Source: Typha latifolia
Lineage: Eukaryota; Streptophyta; Magnoliopsida; Poales; Typhaceae
Direction of reading: 5' to 3'
Assembly (NCBI GenBank): GCA_019914945.1
Contig: CM034099.1
Coordinates: 9,933,001 to 9,997,000, forward strand
DNA length: 64,000 nucleotides
Part shown: in pieces, positions 10,749 to 19,925 of the stretch
How the letters are laid out: every line of letters begins with the position of its first letter
How positions within the stretch are numbered: position 1 is the first letter of the stretch
Translations under genes and position numbers: made by a program
The notes under the pieces: model-generated
Database searches by the model: none
Told to the model about the DNA's origin: nothing
Seen by the model: only the letters and a program-made list of their open reading frames with translations

Positions 10749-11464
10749 TGATACGAACCCTCTTTTGGTGCTATGGCTCTGATACCAGATTGTTACGATC
10801 TTGCACGGAAATTTAAGATAAGATCCCGAAATATCCCGCCGTTGGATCACTGTGAAATTTTGATATGTTGTAGGCCCGGAAAAGAGCTTTCCAACGGATC
10901 TAGTTTCAGGCGAATCGGATTTGGGGATCTCGAGATATCGTTCGTTTAGTGGACGAACGTCAGGATACTCTGTTTTTGGATTCCGTGGATGAAGGCACGA
11001 AATCCTGGGTAATGGTGGATTGTGGAGGGCCGGTGTTGATGGGGTGGCACCGGTGTAAAAGTGATGGTGGAAGGGTTATGGATGATGGAAAGGTTAGAGA
11101 TAGCGATGGATAAATTGGAAGAAGGGGAGAAGAGGGCCACTCCTAAGGGACTAGGGTGATTGGCCCGTCGAGGGAGATTAGAAGCGGCGTCGCCGGGGGA
11201 GATTGAGGGAACGAGAGCGAAGAAGACGAAGGAGGCAAGGCAAACTCAATTCTCAATATTCAATTCCTAATTTTGGTTGCCCTACACATACTTTTATAGG
11301 CTAACCAACAACTCAATCTTATCCTAAAACACAATCTTATCCTAAAACTCAATCTTATCCTAAAACACAATCTTATCCTAAAACTCAATCTTATCCTAAA
11401 ACTCAATCTTATCCTAAGGTAAATCCAAACTCGAGACGACGTCGGTGAAGTCCGAATCGTATCA
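10749..11464 (-). repeat. 5' LTR of the GATGA element
   Basis: 716 bp, with six 17-bp AAACTCAATCTTATCCT-type units at 11305-11414 and the 42-bp PBS-containing end extension at 10749-10790. It differs from the partner LTR at about five single sites plus the repeat number. Confidence 0.9.
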
Positions 11465-11809
11465 GATGATGGTGGAGGATGGTGGACCGGCGATAATGGG
11501 GTGGCACCGATGAGTAAGTGGAGGTGGAAGGGTTATGGATGATGGAAGGTTAGGACAAAGTGATAGATAGACTGGAAGAAAGGGGAGGAGTGGGTCACCC
11601 CTAAGGGACTAGGGTGAGTGGCCGATCGAGGGGGGGTTAGAAACGGCAACGCTGGGGAACGAGAGAACGGGAGAGAAGAAGACAAAGAAGACAAGGGAAA
11701 ACTCAATTTATTCAATAATGATTCTATGGTTGCCATCCACACCTTTAGAGGGTAACCAAACAATTCAAAAATGGCAATTATGTGCGAACGCGATGTAGGC
11801 ATTCACAGG

Positions 11810-12461
11810 CACGAGCTCCTGAGCTTGAAGACGATGAGTTCCGGTCCTTGGATCGGAGAGGAGGGAATGTGCCATGGGGGAATATTTCCGCGATAATGGA
11901 ATGCACGCATTAATTATATATGATGATCTAAGTAAACAGACGGTGGGTTCAAATCCTGTCTCCGCAACATTTTTTTGTTCAAAAAAAAATGTCATTAATT
12001 ACTAAGTAACCAAATACGGAAAAAAGTAGCGATGCGAGATACGTAAGAACCCGGGGTGGGTGAACCCTCATAGATATCAGGTGCCCACATATATCGAGTC
12101 TCGCCTGGACCGGGTCATAAAGTGGCACATATAATAGGCCAGATAGATAGGCTGAATTTTATTGAAAAAGGGCCTGGCTGCTTTGTCTTCGCCCGTTGTT
12201 ATTCCGCATTGACTCGCTTCGGTTGAGTGAGTACTCCCTTCGCTCAAACAAAGGGACTCACTGCAGCTCAAACACCTGCACTTGACTCGCTTCACCAATA
12301 GCATAGACTCTGTCAGTCGAGGAGATCTGATCAGCAGGTACGAGGGGAAGGTCTTACTGAAACAACTACATGCTTCAAAGCTTACTTTTGTCGGTTGATC
12401 TTCTTTGCTAGCATCTCGACCGTGAACGTGTCCTCCACATACACCGCAATGTGCCTCTTGT
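11810..12461. other. Organelle-like DNA inserted in an LTR, copy 1
   Basis: The flanks CGATGTAGGCATTCACAGG and GAACGCACATTTCACAC are adjacent parts of a group 1 LTR, so this 650-bp block is an insertion. It is unlike every retroelement here. It holds the 3' end of a tRNA resembling plastid initiator tRNA-Met (11945-11968), and tracts such as CGCTTCGGTTGAGTGAGTAC that have the look of plant mitochondrial spacer. A nuclear insert of organelle DNA is my inference. It has the same borders in copy 2. Confidence 0.55.
11945..11968 (+). other. Truncated tRNA 3' end (initiator Met-like)
   Basis: GGGTTCAAATCCTGTCTCCG followed by CAAC matches from memory the T arm and acceptor 3' strand of plastid trnfM-CAU. 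No matching acceptor 5' strand, D arm or CAU anticodon loop lies upstream, so this is a fragment, not a tRNA gene. Copy 2 has it at 59874-59897. Confidence 0.6.
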
Positions 12462-12654
12462 GAACGCACATTTCACACTTTCGTATATGCAAACCCGATG
12501 CGAGACGTTTACAAGCACGTTCGAACGCGGTGCGTTCGAACGTGACATATAGAAAACTTATTTTTCTATGAATTAAATACTAAAGTAAGAATAAAAGACA
12601 CCCCTAAAGTGTATCCATGCTCGAGATAATATCGGTGAAGCCCGAATCGTATCA

Positions 12655-14135
12655 ATCCACCACGTTTTCGCAACCTTGTCCCGAAGGTGTGAATTTGGGG
12701 AAGCGATCCATGATATCTTAGACTCGTCAGTGGGCTTGCCTAGCCACTCGATCAACACTTTTGTCTCCAATATGGATCCATGGTGTCTTCTCCTATGGCC
12801 TAAGACTCGGAACCGGTTCAGCTAGGCCATCTTCCTCTATTGGTTCGGGCAAGGCCGAACCCACCACATGGTTAGGCCCGATCTGGACCTTCAATGTTGA
12901 TAAATGGAAAACCGGATGGATCTGGGTTCCTTTGGGTAGGTCCAATCGGTAAGCCACTGGACCGATTCGTTGTAGCACTCAGTATGGACCATAGTACTTG
13001 TGACCCAACTTCTGGTTCAAAATTGGCCTCAAAGTAGATTGCCGATATGGTTGAGCTCGAACAAACACCAATTGACTCACCTCAAACTCTCGCTCGCGTC
13101 GGCTTTTTTCATGAGTCTGCTTCATGCGGTTTTGGGCTAATGCTAAGTGAATCATGAGCCGTCTCAAGGTTTTATCTCGATCCGCAAGTTCTAAGTCAAG
13201 CTCGGTCCGATCAGCCGCCGCGAGTCTATCGTAGGCACACAAGACAGGGCGAGTGCGCCCATAAACTGCCTCAAAGGGGGTCATGTCGATGCTAGAGAGA
13301 TGAGCTATATTGTATGACCACTCTGCCCATGGAAGGAATTTGACCCAATCCTTTCGTCGGTCTCCACAAAGCATCGCAAGTATTACTCTAGTCCGCGATT
13401 GATCACCTCGATTTGGCCATCCGTCTCTGGGTGATAAGCTGAACTAAGATTGACTCGAGTCCCTTGCAATCTGAAGAACTCAGACCAAAAGTCATGGATG
13501 AAGATGCAATCCCAGTCTGACACGATCGTCCTAGGCATCCCATGCAAGCGTGCCACTTTGCGAACAAAAATTTCAGCAACCTTTTCGCTGAAAACAAAAA
13601 GACAATGCTATGAAATGAGCATATTTGCTCAGCCTATCCACTACAACGAACACCACCGATTGTCCTCAAACCTCCGGCAGCCCCTCGATGAAGTCCATGG
13701 AGATGTCCTCCCAAATATGCTCTAGTATAGGTAGTGGTTGTAACAGTCCGCTGGGTTTGAGCATCTCAGATTTGACTCATTGGCAGATTTAGCATTCACA
13801 TACATATTTCTTCACGTCCGACTTCATCATTGTCCACGTATAGTTTTGGGCCAGCCACTTGTAGGTACGTAAAACCCCTTCATGGCCTGCTATAGGAGTA
13901 TCATGGAAGTGTGCCGCCAATAGTCTCTATAGCTCTTCATCTGCGGGTACCTTCATCCGCCCGCGTCGAGTACCAACCCGTCGTGCTCCTCGTGCTCGGG
14001 GTGGCTTGATGTGTTCTCTCTTAGCTCCTCCATGAGTTGGACCAGATCACTATCCTCTGCGCTGGCTCTCTGCGGATCTGAGAAAAAAAGAAAAAGCGGG
14101 TGCTGAGGAAGAAACGAGCTCACTTTCATCCCCTA
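12655..14135 (-). pseudogene. pol: Integrase and chromodomain remnant, copy 1
   Basis: On the minus strand, from high to low coordinates: an RNase H tail, the integrase zinc region (HDTPIAGH-like near 13900), a broken integrase core near 13400-13730, the C-terminal block 12979-13374 (WVKFLPWAEWSYNIAHLSSI) and a chromodomain stub ([13 protein letters not shown]) at 12700-12770. The core frame is disrupted here but open in copy 2 (61315-61590), where all three catalytic acidic residues are present. The breaks lie near CAG-type differences between the copies. Confidence 0.85.
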
Positions 14136-14760
14136 CACTTGGAAGTTCAATCAGTGGTTGATTTCCATTTAGTAGCACTCTCCGGTCATTTCTCTAAAAT
14201 GTCAATGTGAGGTCACGGGCCCTAACCTTCGTAGCCATTGAGTCCTCAAGACAATATTGGCACCTCGCAAGGCCAACGGATAAAGATCCAATGTGAAAGT
14301 TTGGTCTTGCACCTTCAATTCCACACCTTCACAAATAAAATCTGCCTACAATGTGGTGCCATCTCCAATCGTCACATCAAACCCGTCCGTGGGTTCTGAG
14401 TTGAGCCCAATCTTTCTAAGAAGCCTCTTATCAATGAAGTTGTGGGTGGACCCGGTGTCGATCAAGATTCTCACTGTGGTTTTCTTGACTACGTTGTTCA
14501 CTCGCAAAGTCTTCGGCGCGGCTGTCCCTGAATAAGCGTGGAGGGAGATTTCGGCTATCATGTCCTCCAGCGGTGGCTCCTTAGCTACTCCTCCTTACTG
14601 TCTAGCCACTCCCTCTTCCTCAGCAATCTCATCCTCAGCCTCTTCCAATCCGTCTATTAGCATCACTGATTTCATCGGTTTAGCGCAGCGATGTCCGGGT
14701 ACAAATTTCTCATCATAGTGAAAGCATAAGCCTTTGGCTCTTCGTTCCTCCACTTGAGTA
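14136..14760 (-). pseudogene. pol: Aspartic protease remnant, copy 1
   Basis: The frame 14346-14561 contains ILIDTGSTHNFIDKRLLRK. The C-terminal end of protease is joined directly to the RNase H tail near 14130, so RT and nearly all RNase H are deleted in this element. A mutated zinc knuckle lies at 14690-14740 (the second cysteine codon altered). Confidence 0.8.
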
Positions 14761-15385
14761 GGTGTGAGTGCTCATCTCGGACCTCTAGGTGTGTACCTCA
14801 CATCTTGGGAGGGCTTCATGGGTGCTCGAGGAGGCACCATTGCAGTAGCGGTTCTTGGTATGTCAGTAACACTTCTTGCCGCTTTGGTTGGTTGAGCTGG
14901 ATTGCAGCTTCCTTAGCTTGTCCAGCTCTGTTTGAGGTGTAACTTCATGGCTCAATGTTTGTCTTCCATGAGTATTGCATCTTCGAATGCCTCCTTTAAG
15001 GTTCTAGGCCTTAAAGCCCTCACGTCGGCTTGTATGTCTCCCCACAGCGTGAAGATGAAAGTGCTGCAAAGTTGCTGATCCGTCCATGGGGGTTGGAATC
15101 GGCTACTTATCCTCTTAAATTCTTCTTTGTATGCCCCAACCCTGGTCCTTTGCACCATCTTTGAGGGGAGAGCGTCAAAGTTTTCATACCCCGACGCTCC
15201 CAATCGTCGCATGATATCGGTGCAAAAGTCAGCCAAAGTTTCAATCGTCTCATGGGCATTGGCTGCTCAAAACCAATGAAGCGCCCCATCTTCAAGGTGG
15301 AAGCTCGCAAGCATCACATAATATTCTTCCGCTGTACCCTGGTACGCGAAGAATTGTTCCGCCCTATATAGGTAATCGATGGAGC
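14761..15385 (-). pseudogene. gag: Gag remnant, copy 1
   Basis: The frame 14952-15236 (MADFCTDIMRRLGASGYENF, then RALRPRTLKEAFEDAILMED) is the C-terminal capsid half. Gag stops abruptly at 15385, where group 2 LTR sequence begins, so the 5' part of this element, including its 5' LTR, is lost. Copy 2 has the same junction at 63320/63321. Confidence 0.85.
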
Positions 15386-16012
15386 TTTTGGTGTGTTTGA
15401 ACGCGATCAGGCGCATTCAAACGCGATCGGCGAGATCCTCTAGAATTAGGGTTACATATTATTTTAGGACTTGTTGGCTAGTCTCTATAAATATGTGGAT
15501 GGCAGCCAACTTCAGAATGCTATTGGAATATTGATTTCTTGCCTCTCCCTCCTCTCTCTTCACCATCCTTCCATATCTACCGTTGGCAAGTTTTCTCCTA
15601 AGTTCTAATCTCCCTCGACTGTCGAGCCACCCCTCTTCTTTGGAATCACGACCACTTTGTTCCCTTCATCTACATCCTTTAACCACATCCACAATCCACC
15701 TTCATCTCCATACCCATCCATAACCTTAACATCCACTCCACCTGTCACCACCACCATCACCCATATTATTCTATATTTACGTCCTTGCTACAGTTTGAAT
15801 CTGCGAAGGACATAAATACAAAAGTTGTAGATCAGGAAGTTACGGATCTAACCCAATTTGTTTTATAATTTTATGGCTACCGGAGAATATCTGACGAGTA
15901 TTTTCCCATGGGTGTATGGGCTGATTCCTGTAATATATTCAGATCTTGAAGGAATCGTTGCATAGCCTATCATTGGTATGAGAACTCATCAATTTGGTAT
16001 CAGAGCTTATCA
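15386..16012 (+). repeat. Group 2 LTR, 5'-truncated, copy 1
   Basis: It aligns with 31068-31861 from mid U3 on and has a TATA box (TATAAATA, 15486-15493). The LTR end CTCATCA at 15991 is followed by one extra 21-bp unit, ATTTGGTATCAGAGCTTATCA minus its last base in some copies, then by a decayed second primer site. Confidence 0.85.
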
Positions 16013-16409
16013 ATTTGGTATTAAAGCTAGGTTAACCTCAGACCTCCATTAATTGTTGAAAAAAAAAAAGATGACATCAACAAAGAGACCTATGGAGAGC
16101 ACACCGACAAGGGAAGACTCAATCCACGATGACCTTAACTATGAGGCCGATTTCTTTGGAGCGACCACGGTAGGACCGAGTCAACCAACATTCATGTGTG
16201 CGAATATGGATGAACTTAGGGGCATGTTCCAAACATTGTTGCATAGGGTTGCGTAATGCAAAAGGATTACAATGAATTCAAGGAATATGTCGTGAATCGA
16301 TTCGGTTTGTCATCTCCTCGACAATGATCGAGTTTCAAGAAAGACCAGCGATGGGACCTCATCGAACCGATACCCCCACAGTCCAAATGTGTCATACAAG
16401 TGTTAATGA
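16013..16409 (+). pseudogene. gag: Group 2 gag N-terminal fragment
   Basis: The frame 16053-16256 (KRPMESTPTREDSIHDDLNY) matches the gag start at 3427 and 31917. It breaks off at 16409 against an inverted LTR. Confidence 0.8.
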
Positions 16410-16925
16410 TCCTAATAGGCTCGATACCAATTGATACACTCGTACACCAAATTGATAAGATCTCGATACCACTTTGATAGGTTCTCGAACTAAAGATAGG
16501 CTACGCAACGATTCCTTCAAGATTTGGATGTATTATAGGAATCACTCCATACAACCGTGGAAAAATATTCGTTAGATATTCTCTGGATAGTCAGAAAATT
16601 ACGAAACGAATTGTGTTAGATCCATAGCTTCCTGATCTATAACTTTATATCAACCTTCATAGATTCAAACTATAGCTAGAACAAAAACACAGAATAACGT
16701 GGGTGATAGTAGTGGTGATGGGTGGAGTGGATGTTAGAGTTATGGATGGGTATGGAGATGAAGGTGGATTGTGGAAGTGGTTAAAGGATGTAGACGAAGG
16801 GAATGAAGTGGTCGAGATCCCAAAGAAGAGGGGTGACTCGATAGTCGAGGGAGATTAGAAATTAGGAGAAACCTTACCAACAGTAGAGGTGGAAGGATGG
16901 TGGAGAGGGAGGAGGGAGATTATGG
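16410..16925 (-). repeat. Group 2 LTR fragment, inverted
   Basis: Read on the minus strand it matches the 3' part of 15386-16012 at roughly 80 percent. At 16410-16490 its end carries about three diverged PBS-like units (TGGTATCGAG, TGGTGTACGAG, TGGTATCGAG). With 15386-16012 it forms an inverted repeat of about 500-bp arms. Confidence 0.8.
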
Positions 16926-17020
16926 TAGATAGACGCTCCGATCAGCCCCAAAATCCTCTCAATTCGGTGGTAGTAGTAGAAATAGGCTAAGCAATCATGC
17001 ATGCAACCTTTTAAGTTTCC

Positions 17021-17704
17021 GCCGTTACACCATCAGCTGAAATACTCCACTTGTGGTACTCCCCATAGGCACTTGGACTTTTTGATCTTCAATTGATTTT
17101 GCTTCAACAAATTCAGCACATCCTCCAAATGCCGCCAATGCTCCAATTTAGTCCTTCTATACACCAAAATGTCGTCAAAATACCAAGACATACCTTCACA
17201 AGAGAGGCCAAAAGGCATCACCCGAAACTTGTAATGCCCGTCCGGAGTTCAAAACGTAGTTTTGTGCACATCTGCTAGATGAACTCTACTTTGATGATAC
17301 CTGGCCCTCAAGTCAAACTTGTTGAATATAGTCGCCCTACAAGCTCATCTAGTAGCTCCTCTATAACTGGAATAGGATACCGATCCTTGATGGTAATAGC
17401 GTTTAGTGGCCAATAGTCAACACAAAAATGCAATGTCCTATCCTTTTTTGCACCAATAGCACGGGGATGAGTATGAGCTATGACTTGATTGAATGAGACC
17501 TTGCTCCAACATCTCAGCTACCATCTTTGAGATAACTTCTTTTTGCACATGTGGATACCGATATGGCCTCACATTTGCCAATGCAGCCCCGGTACAATGT
17601 TCGTGCGATGGTCCGCCACTCTCCTCGGTGGCACCAAAGACAGAAAAGTTATCTAAAAAATTAAACAATTCAATGGTAGTACCTAAACTCATTTTGAGGC
17701 TCAT
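17021..17704 (-). pseudogene. pol: Reverse transcriptase fragment
   Basis: The minus strand encodes the pre-RT linker ([20 protein letters not shown], 17438-17704), the RT fingers and palm in broken frames, and the catalytic box YFDDILVYRR near 17160-17190 in frame 17033-17221. About 20 residues before the box are missing (FGLS joins CEGMSWYFDD). The interval 16926-17020 between LTR and RT is not recognisable. Confidence 0.85.
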
Positions 17705-18300
17705 CTCCTGCTGGTCCTAACTGAAGAAGATAGGCCAAATCATACGCACAAGGCAGCCCCAACATAGGCTGCATCGTAGAAATCGAAGAAGACCGAACGC
17801 CATCGAGCCGCACATCTTTGTTTCCTTGTTTAAATTTCATCCACATGCTTCGAAATCAAATATGACGGGTCCCAAACTTTGTAACCACTAAGCAGCAAGG
17901 ACAATGTCCGCTCCTTGCAGCGCCAACGAATACAAGTCCACAATGATGTCATGTCCTTGCACCTGTATACTGACCCGATGATAGCTCTTTGCCTTAAGCT
18001 TCGTCCCGTCTCTAATAGCAACGACAAATCTCGTGGTCAGTTCGGCATCCAAACCCAATCTCCTCACTAACCACTCATCTAGAAAGTTGTGTGTACTCCC
18101 CGAATCACTGAGGATCTGCACACAATGCTTTTTAACGTGTCCGTCTACTCGTAATATTCTCAAAGACGAAGTACCTAAATATGCATGCATTGATATTTCA
18201 GCTTGGATATCCTCTTCCGCACCCAACTCAATGACCTCCTCGTGGGCCTCCTCTGGGCACTCTCCATCATCAACAACCTTATCATCCTCCCCGAGACCAT
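17705..18300 (-). pseudogene. pol: Aspartic protease fragment
   Basis: The frame 17888-18490 includes QILSDSGSTHNFLDEWLVRR, where the residue before the catalytic Asp is Ser, not Ile, and ALQGADIVLAA. The catalytic DSG is kept. It is group 2 in type and directly upstream of the RT fragment. Confidence 0.85.
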
Positions 18301-18960
18301 CAATGAGCATCACACTCCCGATTAGTTTGGAACACCGATGACCTAGGGTGAAACGCTCATCACATCGAAAGCAAAGGCCCTTCGCTCCTCGCTCCTCCAC
18401 CAGGGCAGGTGTGAGAGTTCGAACGGGGGGTCTTGTGCCTCCTCTAACATCAAAAGAAGGTCTCAAAGGTGGTACTGGTCTAGTAATCACAGTCGCTGTT
18501 TTTAAAACCGCAGAATTTCCAACTGGGTTCTAGGTGCAAACCGCCTATCTCGATTGCCCCAATTGATTTTTGCTGCTATCTTTAGAGCCTTATTCTTTTG
18601 CTCCATCCTCACGACCTCCTCAAAGGCCTCTTCAAGAGTAGTAGGACAAAGAGCACGAGCATCTACCTAAATCACATCCCATAGCCCTAAAATAAATTTG
18701 CTCATTAATATCGCCCGAGCCAAGGTGGCTCACAACGACTACTAACTCTTTCAAACTCAGCTTGGTACCCCAATACAATCGTCCTCTAAACCATCTTGCC
18801 TAATGTGGCAGCAAAATATTCATATGCCGCTGTCCCAAATCTGCGTGTAATCCCCTCTTATAAAAATTAGCCCATCTAGTAAATCCTCCACCATGAATAA
18901 TCGATCTATACCAATGCAATGCTATTCATTGGAGCTGAAAGCTTGTCATTTGGACCTTTG
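18301..18960 (-). pseudogene. gag: Gag C-terminal fragment
   Basis: The zinc knuckle GLCFRCDERFTLGHRCSK is intact near 18340-18390. Upstream capsid sequence continues to 18960 with many stops. At 18960 it abuts plus-strand integrase sequence of another group 2 piece. Confidence 0.75.
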
Positions 18961-19707
18961 AGTAGTGCTTGAGGTACTTTGTTGGAGAGATGCCGAGACG
19001 ATGGTTGGTGTTCTTACCATGGGCGGAGTTGTCCTACAACACCGCCTACCATCGCAGCATTGGCATGACTCCATTTGAGGTAGTGTATGGATGCACAGCT
19101 CCGACGTTATGCGCTTATGATTCAGCGTCATCGGCAAATCGGATGGAGGTGGACTTAGCCTTGATGGATAGAGATGCCACATTGAGGAGGTTGTATGCCC
19201 ATCTTAAACTTGCTCAAAACTATATGAAGCAAGTTTATGATTGTAGCCACAGGGAGTAGGAGTTCGACATCGGCAGTTGGATATTTATAAGGGTACAGCC
19301 GTATCGACAGATGACCTTACATATGAAACATAACCAAAAGTTAGTTCATCACTACTTTGGTCCGTTTCGGGTGTTAGAGCGTATTGGTCCGGTTGCATAT
19401 CTTTTGGAGCTGCCGAATGGGTCGAGAGTGCATCATGTCTTCCATGTTTCATTGCTAATGGAGCAGATTGGAGATCATGAGATTGTTGGATCAGTTCTAT
19501 CGGAGCTATTTGAGAAGACAGAGATCGTAGAGCTAGTTCGTGTACTTGCTAGGTGCCGATGACGATATGGTTTCCAGATTGGAGATGGAGATTCTAGTTG
19601 AGTGGCTTAGTAACCCATCCGATAAGGCGACATGGGAGTTGGAGACTGATATTGAGCGTTTCCCTGACTTTTCACCTTGAGGGCAAGGTGGGGGAAGCGT
19701 GGTGGGT
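18961..19707 (+). pseudogene. pol: Group 2 integrase C-terminus and chromodomain
   Basis: The frame 18969-19259 (RRWLVFLPWAELSYNTAYHR, GMTPFEVVYG) and frame 19311-19562 (HHYFGPFRVLERIGPVAYLL) cover the post-core integrase. A chromodomain remnant (ILVEWLSNPSDKATWELE in corrected frame) follows at 19585-19650. The polypurine-like GGGGGAAGCGTGGTGGG precedes the LTR. Confidence 0.85.
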
Positions 19708-19925
19708 TGATACATTTAGTTAGGCTCTTTTCTTACTACATTAGTTATTTATTTTTATTAAAATAAAATTTTTGTAGGTCGCGTTCAAACGTAGGAGGGG
19801 TTGCGTTCGAACGCCCTTGTGAACACTTACATCAGGTTTGCAAATACAGAGAAAGCGTAATGCGCGTTCGAACGCAGTTGGGCATGTTCAAATGCCCGCG
19901 TTCGAATGCCTGCATCTCGTTCACA
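19708..19925 (+). repeat. Group 2 LTR, U3 part only
   Basis: It begins TGATACATTTAGTTAGGC directly after the polypurine tract and stops near 19925 within the palindrome-rich U3, followed by unrelated DNA. Confidence 0.8.

Larger units (their letters stand above)
7096..11464 (-). mobile_element. Full-length non-autonomous gypsy element, TSD GATGA
   Basis: Two nearly identical LTRs (7096-7771 and 10749-11464) enclose a 3-kb internal region read on the minus strand, with perfect GATGA duplications at 7091-7095 and 11465-11469. A primer site lies at 10734-10745 and a polypurine-like tract at 7772-7800. Coding order on the minus strand is gag, zinc knuckle, protease, fused integrase core, integrase C-terminus and chromodomain. 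RT and RNase H are missing, so it needed enzymes in trans. LTR similarity and few frame breaks make it one of the youngest insertions here. Confidence 0.95.
5839..12654 (-). repeat. Group 1 LTR broken by three insertions, copy 1
   Basis: The pieces 5839-5865, 6845-7095, 11465-11809 and about 12462-12654 join into one minus-strand LTR that aligns end to end with 37611-38557. It reads TGATACGAT-like at 12654 and ends near TAATATGATC at 5839. It is split by a solo LTR, a full element and an organelle-like block. It would be the 3' LTR of the minus-strand element at 12655-15385. Confidence 0.85.
1..16060. repeat. Large direct duplication, copy 1
   Basis: This stretch is repeated in the same orientation at 51561-64000. 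By eye the copies are about 99 percent alike outside indels. The offset is 51560 at the start, about 51583 from position 256, and 47930 after 11461; the last change is a 3653-bp deletion in copy 2. Copy 1 runs off the left edge and copy 2 off the right edge, so neither end of the duplicated unit is seen. A tandem array with a period near 51.6 kb, a dispersed duplication or an assembly duplication would all look like this. Confidence 0.95.

Noticed and set aside
11925..11970. A complete tRNA gene
   Set aside because: Only the T arm and acceptor 3' strand are present; no acceptor 5' strand or anticodon arm can be paired upstream.
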